From positions 1-57,619 of the forward strand of contig JAUHYW010000072.1 in the NCBI GenBank assembly GCA_030426085.1: a DNA stretch of 57,619 nt. Reading direction: 5' to 3'. The stretch's first letter is position 1; the number at the start of each line of letters is the position of its first letter. Under the pieces are notes generated by a model. It had not been told where the DNA came from, made no database searches, and worked only from the letters and a program-made list of their open reading frames with translations. Positions 22,080 to 30,265 of the stretch are shown here, one piece after another. The translations under genes and the position numbers were made by a program. The DNA is from a bacterium (lineage in GTDB: Bacteria; Myxococcota_A; Bradymonadia; UBA7976; UBA1532).

Positions 22080-22108
22080 GGCCGCTCGGGTATCACCCGG
22101 AGCGGGCC
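22080..22108. terminator. Candidate bidirectional hairpin between convergent genes
   Basis: The short gap between the two stop codons holds an imperfect GC-rich inverted repeat (GGCCGCTCGGGT, loop ATC, ACCCGGAGCGGGCC, with one-base bulges). It could fold on either strand and serve both genes. There is no clear U tract, so it is only a candidate. Confidence 0.4.
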
Positions 22109-22109
22109 T

Positions 22110-22850
22110 TCACTTCGCCTTGTTCAGGTTCCAGTCGTAGGGCAGGAACTGCAGCGCCTTGGCCTCGCTGATCGCCTTCTTCTTGGCCGGATCGGTCACA
22201 TACTTGCCCAGATAGGCCTGCACGCTGGGCTGGAAGTCGCCCCCGTACCAGTTGAAGATCTCCGACAGCTTCACCCCATCGGGCCCGATCTGGTTGCGCT
22301 GAGCGTCGTTGGCGAACGCCCCGAAGACCTGATCGAGCTGCTTGTCGAGCTGAGGGCCGGTGAACGCGAAGGGCGCCAGCGGGGGGCACGAGATGCTCGC
22401 GCAGTTCAGCGCCGCGTGGATCCGGGCGTCCTTGAAGGTCGGCCGGATGACCTTGTTCTCGATGTCGTTGAGCGCGTACTTCTTGCCGCCGACGGTGTAG
22501 TCGGCCCGCTTGAAGAAGCCGAAGTCGGGGTACACCGTGCTCACGCTGGTGATGCCCGGCCAGTGGCGCAGGACCCCGGCGATGGTGTGGGCGTTGTAGG
22601 CGTTGATCCAGAAGGCCAGGCGGGCCTTGTCATCGGGCAGGGAGGCGGGGTCGGTCTTCTCGATCATCTCGAGATAGGCCTTGAACTCGGGCTTGAGCTG
22701 CCCCTTGTCGTCGACGAAGCCGGCGTAGTCCAGCGTGGCGCCCTTCACGTGGGCCTTGAGCAGCGTATCGAACGCCGAGTGATCGACGTCGGCGGCGGTG
22801 GCGGCGAACGGAACGGCCAGCGCCGCGACCATCAACAGCAATCGAAACAT
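22110..22850 (-). CDS. Secreted DUF547-domain protein
   Basis: 246 residues from the ATG at 22850; a GGGAGG lies six bases upstream of it but directly touches another ATG at 22856, so 22850 was preferred. A signal peptide (residues 1-19, ending A-T-A-A) is followed by a complete DUF547 domain: LDYAGFVDDKGQL, KARLAFWINAYNAHTI, then the IHAALNCASISCPPL segment with its conserved His and two Cys. The family resembles papain/transglutaminase-like folds, and those Cys and His are the likely functional residues, but no activity is established. It should be periplasmic. It is convergent with the GYF_2 gene. Confidence 0.9.
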   Translation of the reverse strand: MFRLLLMVAALAVPFAATAADVDHSAFDTLLKAHVKGATLDYAGFVDDKGQLKPEFKAYLEMIEKTDPASLPDDKARLAFWINAYNAHTIAGVLRHWPGITSVSTVYPDFGFFKRADYTVGGKKYALNDIENKVIRPTFKDARIHAALNCASISCPPLAPFAFTGPQLDKQLDQVFGAFANDAQRNQIGPDGVKLSEIFNWYGGDFQPSVQAYLGKYVTDPAKKKAISEAKALQFLPYDWNLNKAK

Positions 22851-23088
22851 GAGCATCCTCCCAGCTTGCGGCGAGCGCCGCGTGCACCTGTGCGGAGCGC
22901 GCGCTCGGCGCCCCTTCCTCGGCCCGTCGACGCCCCCATCGAGCGCCATCATCGTATTCGGACCGCGCCGCCGACGGGCGCCGGCCGGCGATGTTCACCC
23001 GCTGCCCACGGGGCGCGATCGGGGCCCGGGGGCCGCGCCGATCGCCGATGCCTCGACCGCTGAGGGCCCGACCGCCGATAGCGGCGGA

Positions 23089-23451
23089 TCAGATCGCCGA
23101 CTCGAGCGAGCGGGCGGCGGCCCGGGCGGCCGACATCACCGCCCCGACCTGCGCGTTGTCGTCCACCTGGACCACGAGCTGATACTCGTCCCCGATCTTG
23201 AGGCTGAGCACCGCCCCGTCCCGCCCTCGCACCACGACCCGGCGCACGCCGGCGCGCCCCGCCTCCTGCTCGGCCGTCGACAGCCGCCGCAGGGCGATGC
23301 CGTTGTAGGCCGCGCACAGGCGCAGGGTCTCCCGGGCGTCCTTGGGCTGAAGCGCGATGTCCTCCCCGTCCAGATCGGTGAAGGCCGCCCCTTTGACCGT
23401 CGGGCATCGCGCGATGAGCTTCGAGAGGGGATCGTTGAGCGGATCGGCCAT
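23089..23451 (-). CDS. Roadblock/LC7 domain protein
   Basis: 120 residues from the ATG at 23451. A single alpha/beta domain fits the Roadblock/LC7 pattern: an N-terminal helix (LSKLIARC), the strand VKGAAFTDLDGEDIAL, a long helix, then strands RRVVVRGRDGAVLSLKIG and YQLVVQVDD, and a final helix. In bacteria these small proteins often act as dimeric GTPase partners (MglB with MglA in motility and polarity) or in signalling. No MglA-type GTPase gene is in the window. It is a single-gene unit, with 238 bp of unassigned sequence separating it from the DUF547 gene downstream. Confidence 0.75.
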   Translation of the reverse strand: MADPLNDPLSKLIARCPTVKGAAFTDLDGEDIALQPKDARETLRLCAAYNGIALRRLSTAEQEAGRAGVRRVVVRGRDGAVLSLKIGDEYQLVVQVDDNAQVGAVMSAARAAARSLESAI

Positions 23452-23594
23452 GACCGACCTCCAGACCAGCGTCGATGATCGTTCCTAGCACCTTCCCCGG
23501 TCCCCGGCAAGGCGACCCGCGGCGAGCCCCGCCCGTTGACAGCCGACCGTCATCGGGTCCACGCTCCGCCCGACCCGCCAGCCCCGGAGCCCCG

Positions 23595-24614
23595 ATGAGC
23601 CGGACCCCGACCCTCAACGAAGTCCTCGAAGGCAACGTCCCGCTGACGAGCAACCACGACCAGCTCGCCGAGCTCGGCCGGCTGCGCGAGAGCCGGATCC
23701 TGGCGCTCGTGCTCGCCCCTGGGGTGCAGCTCCGCACCGGCTTCATCCCGCCCCTGCTCGACGTGCTCGAGACCCTGCCCGAAGGCGGCGGCCTCGACCT
23801 CTTCGTCGACACCCTCGGAGCCGCCAGCGAAGAGAGCTGGCGCATCGTCTCGATGCTGCGCGCCCGATTCGACCGCTACACCGCCATCGTGCCCTTCGCC
23901 GCCACCCCCGGAGCGACCCAGATCGCGCTCGGGGCCGACGAACTGATGATGGGCGAAGCCAGCAGCCTCGCGCCCATCGAGCCCGCCCGGCTCAAGGCCG
24001 TACGCGACGACGACGGCGAGAACCGCACCATGTCGGCCTACGACGTGCACCACTACCTGCAGTTCGTCCAGCGGGCGCTCGGCGTCGACCGCCTGCCGCC
24101 CGACAGCCCGCTGTGGACCGCGCTCGTCAACCGGGTCGATCCGATGGTCATCGGCATCACCGAGAAGGCCCATCAGATCAACCGCCTCGTCACCCGGCGC
24201 TGCCTCGAGACGCACATCGACCCCGAGACCGACGACGCCCGCATCGAAGCCGTGCTCGACGAGGTCGGCGCGGGCACCCTCGGCCGCCGGTTCCCGATCA
24301 CCCGCCGGGACTGCGAGCGCCGCCTGGGGCTCGACGTGATCAAGCCGGCCCGCGAGATCGGGCAGGCCGTCTGGGCCCTGCACGCCTACTACCGCCAGAT
24401 GCTCGACCTCGAAGGGGACCTGCAGCTCGGCGACAAGCAGCACTACACCGTCGGCTACGACGGCTTCATCGACACCCTCGAAGAGCGGCGGGTGCTGCTG
24501 CGCATCACCCGGGTCGACGAGCACGGCCGCCCCATCGCCACCAAACCGGTCCTGCACCGCTGGGTCAGCCCCGTCGGCCGGGACGTCGTCCTCGACGAAG
24601 AGCTGGAGCTCTGA
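23595..24614 (+). CDS. SDH/ClpP-like serine protease homologue, nucleophile replaced
   Basis: 339 residues from the ATG at 23595. Residues about 30-135 match the membrane-associated serine dehydrogenase-proteinase (SDH_sah) branch of the ClpP/crotonase fold: LDLFVDTLGAASEESWRIV, then YTAIVPFAATPGATQIALGADELMMGEASSLAPIEP. In active members the nucleophile lies in a K-S-A-x-T turn; here the equivalent turn is T-P-G-A-T, with Pro105 at the Ser position. This suggests no protease activity or a different chemistry. Unlike family members there is no N-terminal membrane helix, and a C-terminal 100-residue region ends in a strand-rich acidic tail. Its TGA overlaps the ATG of the RluB gene. Confidence 0.75.
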   Translation: MSRTPTLNEVLEGNVPLTSNHDQLAELGRLRESRILALVLAPGVQLRTGFIPPLLDVLETLPEGGGLDLFVDTLGAASEESWRIVSMLRARFDRYTAIVPFAATPGATQIALGADELMMGEASSLAPIEPARLKAVRDDDGENRTMSAYDVHHYLQFVQRALGVDRLPPDSPLWTALVNRVDPMVIGITEKAHQINRLVTRRCLETHIDPETDDARIEAVLDEVGAGTLGRRFPITRRDCERRLGLDVIKPAREIGQAVWALHAYYRQMLDLEGDLQLGDKQHYTVGYDGFIDTLEERRVLLRITRVDEHGRPIATKPVLHRWVSPVGRDVVLDEELEL

Positions 24615-25384
24615 TGCCGCTCGACCGCCTCCAGAAGATCATCGCCCGCGCCGGCGTCACCAGCCGCCGCAAGGCCGAAGGCCTCATCACCGCCGGGCGG
24701 GTCACCGTCGACGGGGCCGTCGTCACCGAGCTCGGGGCCAAGGCGGACCCCGGCGAGGCCCGCATCGAGGTCGACGGCAAGGCCATCACCATCCCCCGGG
24801 CCTGGACCTACGTCATCATCAACAAGCCCCCGGGGGTCGTCACCACCGCCAGCGACGAGTTCGACCGGCGCACAGTGCTCGACCTCGTCGCCGACCTCGA
24901 CGCCCGGGTCTTCCCCGTCGGCCGCCTCGACCGCGACGCCGAGGGCCTGCTGCTGCTGACCAACGACGGCGACCTCGCCGCGGCCCTGACCCACCCCGCG
25001 GGCGAGGTCCCCAAGGTCTACCGCACCAAGCTCAAGGGGCAGCCCACCGAAGACGCCCTGGCCCAGCTCATGCTCGGCGTCGACCTCGAGGACGGCCTGG
25101 CCCGGGCGCAGTACGTGCACCGGGTCGACCTCGGCCGCCGCCAGAGCCGGGTCAACGCCTGGATTGAGCTGACCGTCACCGAGGGCCGCAATCACCTCGT
25201 CAAGCGCATGTGCGCCGCCATCGGCCACCCGGTCCTCAAGCTGCGCCGCATGCAGTTCGCCAACCTCGACATGGAGGGCCTGCGCCCGGGCCAGCACCGC
25301 CCGCTGAACAAAGAGGAGCAGCGCAAGCTGAAGGCCATCGCCCGCGCCGCCGCCCGCCGCCGTGGCGCGAGCCGCTCGAAATAA
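24614..25384 (+). CDS. rluB: Pseudouridine synthase, RluB/RsuA family
   Basis: 256 residues from the ATG at 24614, which shares one base with the upstream stop. An N-terminal S4 domain (LQKIIARAGVTSRRKAEGLI) is followed by the RsuA-type catalytic domain with INKPPGVVTT, the active-site segment VGRLDRDAEGLLLLTNDG, and EGRNHLVKRMC. The family converts one uridine to pseudouridine in 23S or 16S rRNA. The basic C-terminal tail and overall length fit RluB (23S U2605 in E. coli) best. The exact target is inferred. The TAA stop lies just before a tRNA promoter. Confidence 0.9.
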   Translation: MPLDRLQKIIARAGVTSRRKAEGLITAGRVTVDGAVVTELGAKADPGEARIEVDGKAITIPRAWTYVIINKPPGVVTTASDEFDRRTVLDLVADLDARVFPVGRLDRDAEGLLLLTNDGDLAAALTHPAGEVPKVYRTKLKGQPTEDALAQLMLGVDLEDGLARAQYVHRVDLGRRQSRVNAWIELTVTEGRNHLVKRMCAAIGHPVLKLRRMQFANLDMEGLRPGQHRPLNKEEQRKLKAIARAAARRRGASRSK

Positions 25385-25398
25385 AATGCGACAAGGGG

Positions 25399-25426
25399 TT
25401 GACGTCGGCGCGAAGCCGGCTATAAT
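25399..25426 (+). promoter_or_regulatory. Near-consensus sigma-70 promoter of initiator tRNA
   Basis: TTGACG at 25399-25404 and a perfect TATAAT at 25421-25426 are separated by 16 bases. An A-rich stretch (AAATAAAAT, 25379-25387) upstream of the -35 could act as an UP element. Transcription should start about seven bases after the -10 box, only a few bases before the tRNA 5' end at 25440. Confidence 0.88.
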
Positions 25427-25439
25427 GTCCCTCACATGT

Positions 25440-25516
<77 letters not shown>

Positions 25517-25547
25517 TCAAATGACTCGTGATTACAGCGAGTTGCCG

Positions 25548-25579
25548 AAACCCACTCTCTGAAAGGAGAGTGGGTTTTT
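25548..25579 (+). terminator. Rho-independent terminator of tRNA-fMet
   Basis: A perfect 12-bp stem (AAACCCACTCTC at 25548-25559, GAGAGTGGGTTT at 25566-25577), a six-base TGAAAG loop, and a run of T ending at 25579. This is the clearest intrinsic terminator in the window. The next 194 bases up to 25773 hold no gene that could be supported. Confidence 0.93.
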
Positions 25580-25773
25580 GCGTTTCTGGATACCGTGCTG
25601 GCCCGTCGGACCTCCACCGCTCGTCCACAGGCTGCGCGCTGCGGGCTCTCCGGCGACCCGCCCGGTGGTCTGGGCGTGCGCCAGCGGAATGGCGCTCGGA
25701 TGGGCGAAACCTGGGGTGGACTTCGGGCTTCACATCCGGCGACCCCCAACCGCGCGCCGCTACAGGAGAGCCC

Positions 25774-26154
25774 ATGCCCCGCCCGATCCTCGATGAATCC
25801 CGGATGCACCCCGCCATCGTCGACGCCGTCGACGGGCACCACCGCGACACGGTCGACGCCGTCATCGCCGCGGTCGACGGCCACCCGGTCGTCGTCGTGG
25901 GCATGGGCCAGAACCCGTTCGTGGGCAAGGTCAAGAGGGCGCTGAAGGCGGCCGGAGTCGACTTCCACAGCGTGGACTACGGCAGCTACTTCAGCGAGTG
26001 GCGCCGGCGGACCGCGATCAAGATGTGGAGCGGCTGGCCGACCTTCCCGATGATCTTCGTGCACGGGGCGCTCGTGGGCGGGCACGACGACACGGTGAAG
26101 CTCATCGAGAGCGGCGAGCTGAAGTCGCTGATCGAGGCCGGCCGGGCGGGCTGA
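25774..26154 (+). CDS. Cysteine-free monothiol glutaredoxin-like protein
   Basis: 126 residues from the ATG at 25774, with AGGAG at 25764-25768. The glutaredoxin fold is visible: VVVVGMGQNPFVGKVKRAL, AAGVDFHSVDYGS, the cis-Pro segment WPTFPMIFVHGALVGGHDD and a final helix. In monothiol glutaredoxins the active site is P-x-C-G-F-S; here the matching stretch is Q-N-P-F-V-G, with Asn47 aligned to the catalytic Cys, and the whole protein has no cysteine. It therefore cannot act through thiol chemistry or hold an iron-sulfur cluster by its own Cys. The glutathione-binding face looks kept, so a binding or sensing role is possible. It is cytoplasmic and appears to be transcribed alone. Confidence 0.82.
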   Translation: MPRPILDESRMHPAIVDAVDGHHRDTVDAVIAAVDGHPVVVVGMGQNPFVGKVKRALKAAGVDFHSVDYGSYFSEWRRRTAIKMWSGWPTFPMIFVHGALVGGHDDTVKLIESGELKSLIEAGRAG

Positions 26155-26261
26155 GCGATCGGAGGCGACCTCCACCCGGCAACAATCTCGTGTGCCGGCG
26201 CAACCGCTGGTCCGGTCGACGGTTGTGGTCCATCGTGGACTCGAAGGCCACGGGGGGTCGC

Positions 26262-28442
26262 ATGCGAAGAATCGGACTGGGGCGGATCGCGCTGGCGATC
26301 CTGGCTGCGGGGGCGCTGGCCGCCTGCGACGACGAGCCGGCGGGCGATCCGGTCGTGATCCCCGGCGAGGACGGCGGGGCCGGCGGCACGGGCGGTATGG
26401 GCGGGGCCGGCGGCATGGGCGGCGCCCCGGGGGAGGCGACCTTCTGCGACGTGCAGGCCGAGGTCTTCGAGCCCTACTGCAATCAATGCCACAACGGGTC
26501 GGTCAACGCCCTCGACCTGCGGGGGGCCGCCGCCGCCGAGCGGGTCGTCGGGCAGCCGGGCATCCTCTATGGGGGGCACACGCTGGTCACGCCGGGCGAT
26601 CCCGGGGCGAGCCTGCTCTACAGCAAGGCCGCCGGGACCCAGCCGGCCGACGCGGGGGGATCGATGCCGCCGGGCGGGGTGACGCCGGCCGACGCGCTGG
26701 CGGTGCTCGAAGGCTGGATCCGGGCCGGCGCGGCCACCGAATGCGAAGTCGAGCCGCCGCCCGGCGAGACGGTGGCGTTGGGCGCCGTCGACCGGGCGGT
26801 CCGGGCCTCGATGGCCGTCCGCGGCGTGCGCCCCAGCATCGCCGAGCTGGAGCAGGTGCTCGATGATCCGGCGGCGATCGAGGCCCTGGTCGATCGGTGG
26901 CTCGACAGCCCCGAGTTCGGCCGAACGATCAAGGATCTGCACGATGACCATCTGATGGTGCGCTCCGAGATCGGGCTGCTCTTCCCCCCGTGGCCGCCGC
27001 TCGATGCCCTGCCCGAGCGGGACCAGGACGCGACCGCGATCAACCGGGCGATCATGGAGGCCCCGTTGGAGCTGATCGCGTGGCTGGTGCAGTCCGACCG
27101 GCCATACACCGAGATCCTGACCACCGACATCGTGCTGGCCAACCGCACGATGCGCGGCTTCTGGGGCGAGGACTACACGCTGCAAGGGGTGCGCTTCGGG
27201 CTGGAGTGTGAAGGCGACGAGGTCGAGGGGCACCCGGGCTGGTCCCGCTGTCGGTGGCTCGAGGAGGGCCGCGGCGGGGGCGGGGTGCTGTCGAGCGGGG
27301 CCTACTTCCTGCGGTGGCAGAGCGCCGGGGGCAACCTGCACCGGGGCCGGGCCAACGCGGTGAGCACGGCGTTCTTGTGTTACGACTTCCTGGCTCGCGA
27401 CGTGTCGCTCGACGGGCTCGACATCGACTTCGCCGATCCCGACGTGGTGGCGAACGCGGTGCGGGACAACCCGGCCTGCGCGTCGTGCCACGAGGCGCTC
27501 GATCCGCTGGCCAGCTTCTTCTTCGGCTATCGGGGGCGGCTCCTCGTCAACCAGATCGAGGCAGAACTCTGGCCCCTGCCGTGGTACGTCTCGCCGTTCG
27601 CCTATCAGGCGGGCGGGCGGCTCCCACGAAACGGTCGCCGGCCGGCGCTGTTCGGCGCCGAGGGCGATACGCTGGCCGATCTGGGGCGGTTGATCACCGA
27701 GCACCCCGACTTCGCCCGCTGCACGGCGCGGCGGTTCCAGGCCTACCTGGCCCAGACGCCGCTGGAGGCGGTGCCCGACGCGACGGTCGAGGCGCTGGCC
27801 ACCCGGTTCGTCGAGTCGGGGCACGATGCCAAGGATCTGGTGCGGGCCATCGTGCTGTCGGACGACTTCGCGGTGTCCCACAGCGTGGGCGAGGTCGGCA
27901 GCGAGGCTGTGATCGGCCTCAAGAAGATCCGGGCGGGGCAGGCGAAGCGGGCGGTGCAGGCGCTGACCGGGCTCGACTGGCAGGCGCTGGCCGAGTTCCG
28001 GCTCCCCCAGGGCGGGGTGTACGGCATGGTCGACCTCGTCGAGAACGCGCTGCTCGGCTACAAGGTGCTCGCCGGTGGGACCGATGGCTTCGGGGTGCTC
28101 GAAGAGGCGCATACGTTCAATGCGCCGGCCTCGGCCTTCTGGGCGATGTATGCCGCCGAGGCGGCCGGCGAGATCGTCGAGAGCGACTTCGACGCGCCCC
28201 GCGATCAGCGGCGCCTGCTGCGGCTGGTCGACGACGACACCAACGACTCTGATGCCATCCGGGCCCAGCTCGCCGAGCTGCATCTGGTGCTGCTCGGGGA
28301 GGACGTCGGGGCGGATGATCCCATCGTCGACGAGACGCTGACGTTGCTGGCCGATGCCTTCGAACGCACGAATGGCAGCCGTCACGCCTGGAAGGTCGTC
28401 CTCACGGCCATGTTCCAGGACGCCCGCTTCACCCATTACTGA
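26262..28442 (+). CDS. Lipoprotein with two CxxCH motifs, DUF1588/DUF1592-like
   Basis: 726 residues from the ATG at 26262. A lipobox signal peptide (A-L-A-A-C, Cys22) is followed by a Gly/Met-rich spacer of repeated G-G-M-G-G-A units. The first haem-binding motif C-N-Q-C-H (residues 73-77) opens a planctomycete-type cytochrome-c-like domain ending near SMPPGG. The middle holds a helical DUF1592/DUF1549-like region, and a second motif C-A-S-C-H (406-410) in NPACASCHEALDPLASF matches the DUF1588 segment; the C-terminal part fits the DUF1585 layout (RRFQAYLAQTPL). It should be an exported, lipid-anchored haem protein. The DUF1501 gene 10 bp downstream is its usual partner. Confidence 0.82.
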   Translation: MRRIGLGRIALAILAAGALAACDDEPAGDPVVIPGEDGGAGGTGGMGGAGGMGGAPGEATFCDVQAEVFEPYCNQCHNGSVNALDLRGAAAAERVVGQPGILYGGHTLVTPGDPGASLLYSKAAGTQPADAGGSMPPGGVTPADALAVLEGWIRAGAATECEVEPPPGETVALGAVDRAVRASMAVRGVRPSIAELEQVLDDPAAIEALVDRWLDSPEFGRTIKDLHDDHLMVRSEIGLLFPPWPPLDALPERDQDATAINRAIMEAPLELIAWLVQSDRPYTEILTTDIVLANRTMRGFWGEDYTLQGVRFGLECEGDEVEGHPGWSRCRWLEEGRGGGGVLSSGAYFLRWQSAGGNLHRGRANAVSTAFLCYDFLARDVSLDGLDIDFADPDVVANAVRDNPACASCHEALDPLASFFFGYRGRLLVNQIEAELWPLPWYVSPFAYQAGGRLPRNGRRPALFGAEGDTLADLGRLITEHPDFARCTARRFQAYLAQTPLEAVPDATVEALATRFVESGHDAKDLVRAIVLSDDFAVSHSVGEVGSEAVIGLKKIRAGQAKRAVQALTGLDWQALAEFRLPQGGVYGMVDLVENALLGYKVLAGGTDGFGVLEEAHTFNAPASAFWAMYAAEAAGEIVESDFDAPRDQRRLLRLVDDDTNDSDAIRAQLAELHLVLLGEDVGADDPIVDETLTLLADAFERTNGSRHAWKVVLTAMFQDARFTHY

Positions 28443-28452
28443 GGAGAGACCG

Positions 28453-29745
28453 ATGCTCATCGATCGACGACAGCTCATCGCGGGTGGCATGGCCCTCTTC
28501 GGCGGCGCGATGCTCGGGGTGCCTCGGCGGGCAGCGGCGCAGGTCGGCGCCCCCCGCCGGCTGCTGGTGGTCTTCGCCCAGGGCGGGTGGGACCCGGTGG
28601 TCGCTCTCGATCCCAAAGAGGCCCGACCGGGGCTCGACGTGCAGCCGGGTACGGTGCGGATGGCGGGTGGTATCGACTACTTCGACGCCGATGGGACCGA
28701 CGGCGCGGTCCGCAGGTACTTCGAACGGCACAGTGACGTGTCGGCGGTGGTGCGGGGTGTGACCGTGCGTTCGATCAGCCACCCGAGCTGCATCAAGCGC
28801 ATCCTGACCGGCACCGCCTCGGCCCAGAACCCCGATCTGGGGGCGATCACGGCGCATGTGCACGCGGCAGGCATGCCGATGCCTTATATGGTGCTGGGCG
28901 CCACGGCGTTCAGCGGGCCCTACGCGGCGAGCACGGGGCGGCTGGGCACGGCGAATCAGCTCGTCACCCTGCTCGATCCGCGCAAGGCGTTTCCCCCACC
29001 GGGGGAGGGGCTGCCGGCGCCCCGGTTCGTGCCGGGGGACGATGACGACGCGGCCATCCGCGACTGGCTGCGGGGGCGGGCGGAGCGCATGGCGGCCGAG
29101 CGGGGGCGGCATGGCAGCAACCGGCGCAAGCTGGAGGCGTGGCGCACGTCGCTCGAGAACAGCCGCCGCTTGCGGGCCTACAGTGATGGCATGGGTACAG
29201 CCACGCTCGCGATCCGCTTCGAGGATCAGATCGCGTTGGCCCTGACGATGTTGCAGGAGGAGGTCTGCTGGGCCGCGAGCGTCGACACCGGCTTCGCGTG
29301 GGACAGCCATCAACGCAACGATATCACCCAGGCGGTGAACCATCGCATGCTCTTCGAAGGGCTGAACGCCCTGGTGGATGCCCTGAAGCAGACCCCGTCG
29401 CCGGGGGGTGGCATGCTGATCGATGACACCGCGGTGGCGGTGGTCTCGGAGATGGGGCGCACGCCGACGCTCAACGCCGAGGAGGGCAAAGATCACTGGC
29501 AGACGACCTCGGCGTTGCTGATCGGGTCGGGGCTCGAGAGCGATCGGGTGTACGGCGGCTCGACCGATGGTGACGGGGGCGTGGCGCTGGAGTCGGTGCC
29601 GGTGGACTTCGCCACCGGGCGGCCGGATCCGGGCGGGCAGCTCGTCGAGAGCAGCGCCTTCGTGGCGGGCCTGCTGCGCTGGGTGGGGGTCGATCCGGCG
29701 CCCTATCTGCCGGGGGCGGGGGTCTTCGCGCCGTTCGTGGCCTGA
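28453..29745 (+). CDS. Tat-exported DUF1501 family protein
   Basis: 430 residues from the ATG at 28453, with GAGGAG at 28441-28446. The N-terminus has a twin-arginine signal (I-D-R-R-Q-L-I then a hydrophobic run to A-A-A-Q, about residues 3-31). The mature part matches DUF1501, an alkaline-phosphatase/sulfatase-like fold: LLVVFAQGGWDPV near the start, then DTAVAVVSEMGRTPTLN and DHWQTTSALLIGSGL late. Classical DUF1501 proteins keep similar motifs, but the metal ligands were not checked. Export through the Tat system suggests a folded cofactor protein in the periplasm. TatB and TatC genes lie further along at 54.4-55.8 kb. Activity of the DUF1588/DUF1501 pair is unknown. Confidence 0.85.
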   Translation: MLIDRRQLIAGGMALFGGAMLGVPRRAAAQVGAPRRLLVVFAQGGWDPVVALDPKEARPGLDVQPGTVRMAGGIDYFDADGTDGAVRRYFERHSDVSAVVRGVTVRSISHPSCIKRILTGTASAQNPDLGAITAHVHAAGMPMPYMVLGATAFSGPYAASTGRLGTANQLVTLLDPRKAFPPPGEGLPAPRFVPGDDDDAAIRDWLRGRAERMAAERGRHGSNRRKLEAWRTSLENSRRLRAYSDGMGTATLAIRFEDQIALALTMLQEEVCWAASVDTGFAWDSHQRNDITQAVNHRMLFEGLNALVDALKQTPSPGGGMLIDDTAVAVVSEMGRTPTLNAEEGKDHWQTTSALLIGSGLESDRVYGGSTDGDGGVALESVPVDFATGRPDPGGQLVESSAFVAGLLRWVGVDPAPYLPGAGVFAPFVA

Positions 29746-29771
29746 AGGCGCCCGGCGGTCGGCGCCCCGGG

Positions 29772-30203
29772 TCAGTCCCGGGGGATGGGCTTGCGCCGCT
29801 GGGCCTTCTTCTGGCCGTGGCGCTTCTTGCTTTGCAGCCGCCGCTCGCGGGCCCGGCGGCTGGGTCGGGTCGGCCGCCGCTTCTTGGGGCGGCGCAGGGC
29901 GTTGGCCACCAGGGCGGCGAGGCGCTCGGCGGCCAGCTCGCGGTTGCGCACCTGGCTGCGGTTGTCTTCGGCGTGCACTTGCAGGACGCCGTCGGTCGTG
30001 ATGCGGCTGGCGAGCTTCTGCAGCAGGCGGGCCCGCTGGGCCCGGTCGAGCACCGCGCTGTCGCGGATGGACCACTCGAGGGTGATGCGGCTGCTGGTCT
30101 TGTTGACGTGCTGGCCGCCGGGGCCGGAGGCGCGGCTGGCGCTCCAGTTCAGCTCGGCGGCGGGGATCGTCGGTCCGCCGGAGATCGGGATGTCGTCGTT
30201 CAT
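29772..30203 (-). CDS. arfB: Peptidyl-tRNA hydrolase ArfB (YaeJ-like) ribosome rescue factor
   Basis: 143 residues from the ATG at 30203. The release-factor catalytic loop is present: SASRASGPGGQHVNKTSS, with the GGQ at about residues 29-31. After the domain there is a strongly basic tail (RRPKKRRPTRPSRRARERR and further), which in ArfB enters the empty mRNA channel of stalled ribosomes. The enzyme hydrolyses peptidyl-tRNA on ribosomes that have run off the message. Length matches the family (about 140). It is convergent with the DUF1501 gene and 62 bp downstream of the CDGSH gene. Confidence 0.95.
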   Translation of the reverse strand: MNDDIPISGGPTIPAAELNWSASRASGPGGQHVNKTSSRITLEWSIRDSAVLDRAQRARLLQKLASRITTDGVLQVHAEDNRSQVRNRELAAERLAALVANALRRPKKRRPTRPSRRARERRLQSKKRHGQKKAQRRKPIPRD

Positions 30204-30265
30204 CGGGGTCGCTCGTGGGTCTCGAGGGGCGGGCCGTGGGGCGGGCTGCGAGGGTGGGCCGCAGC

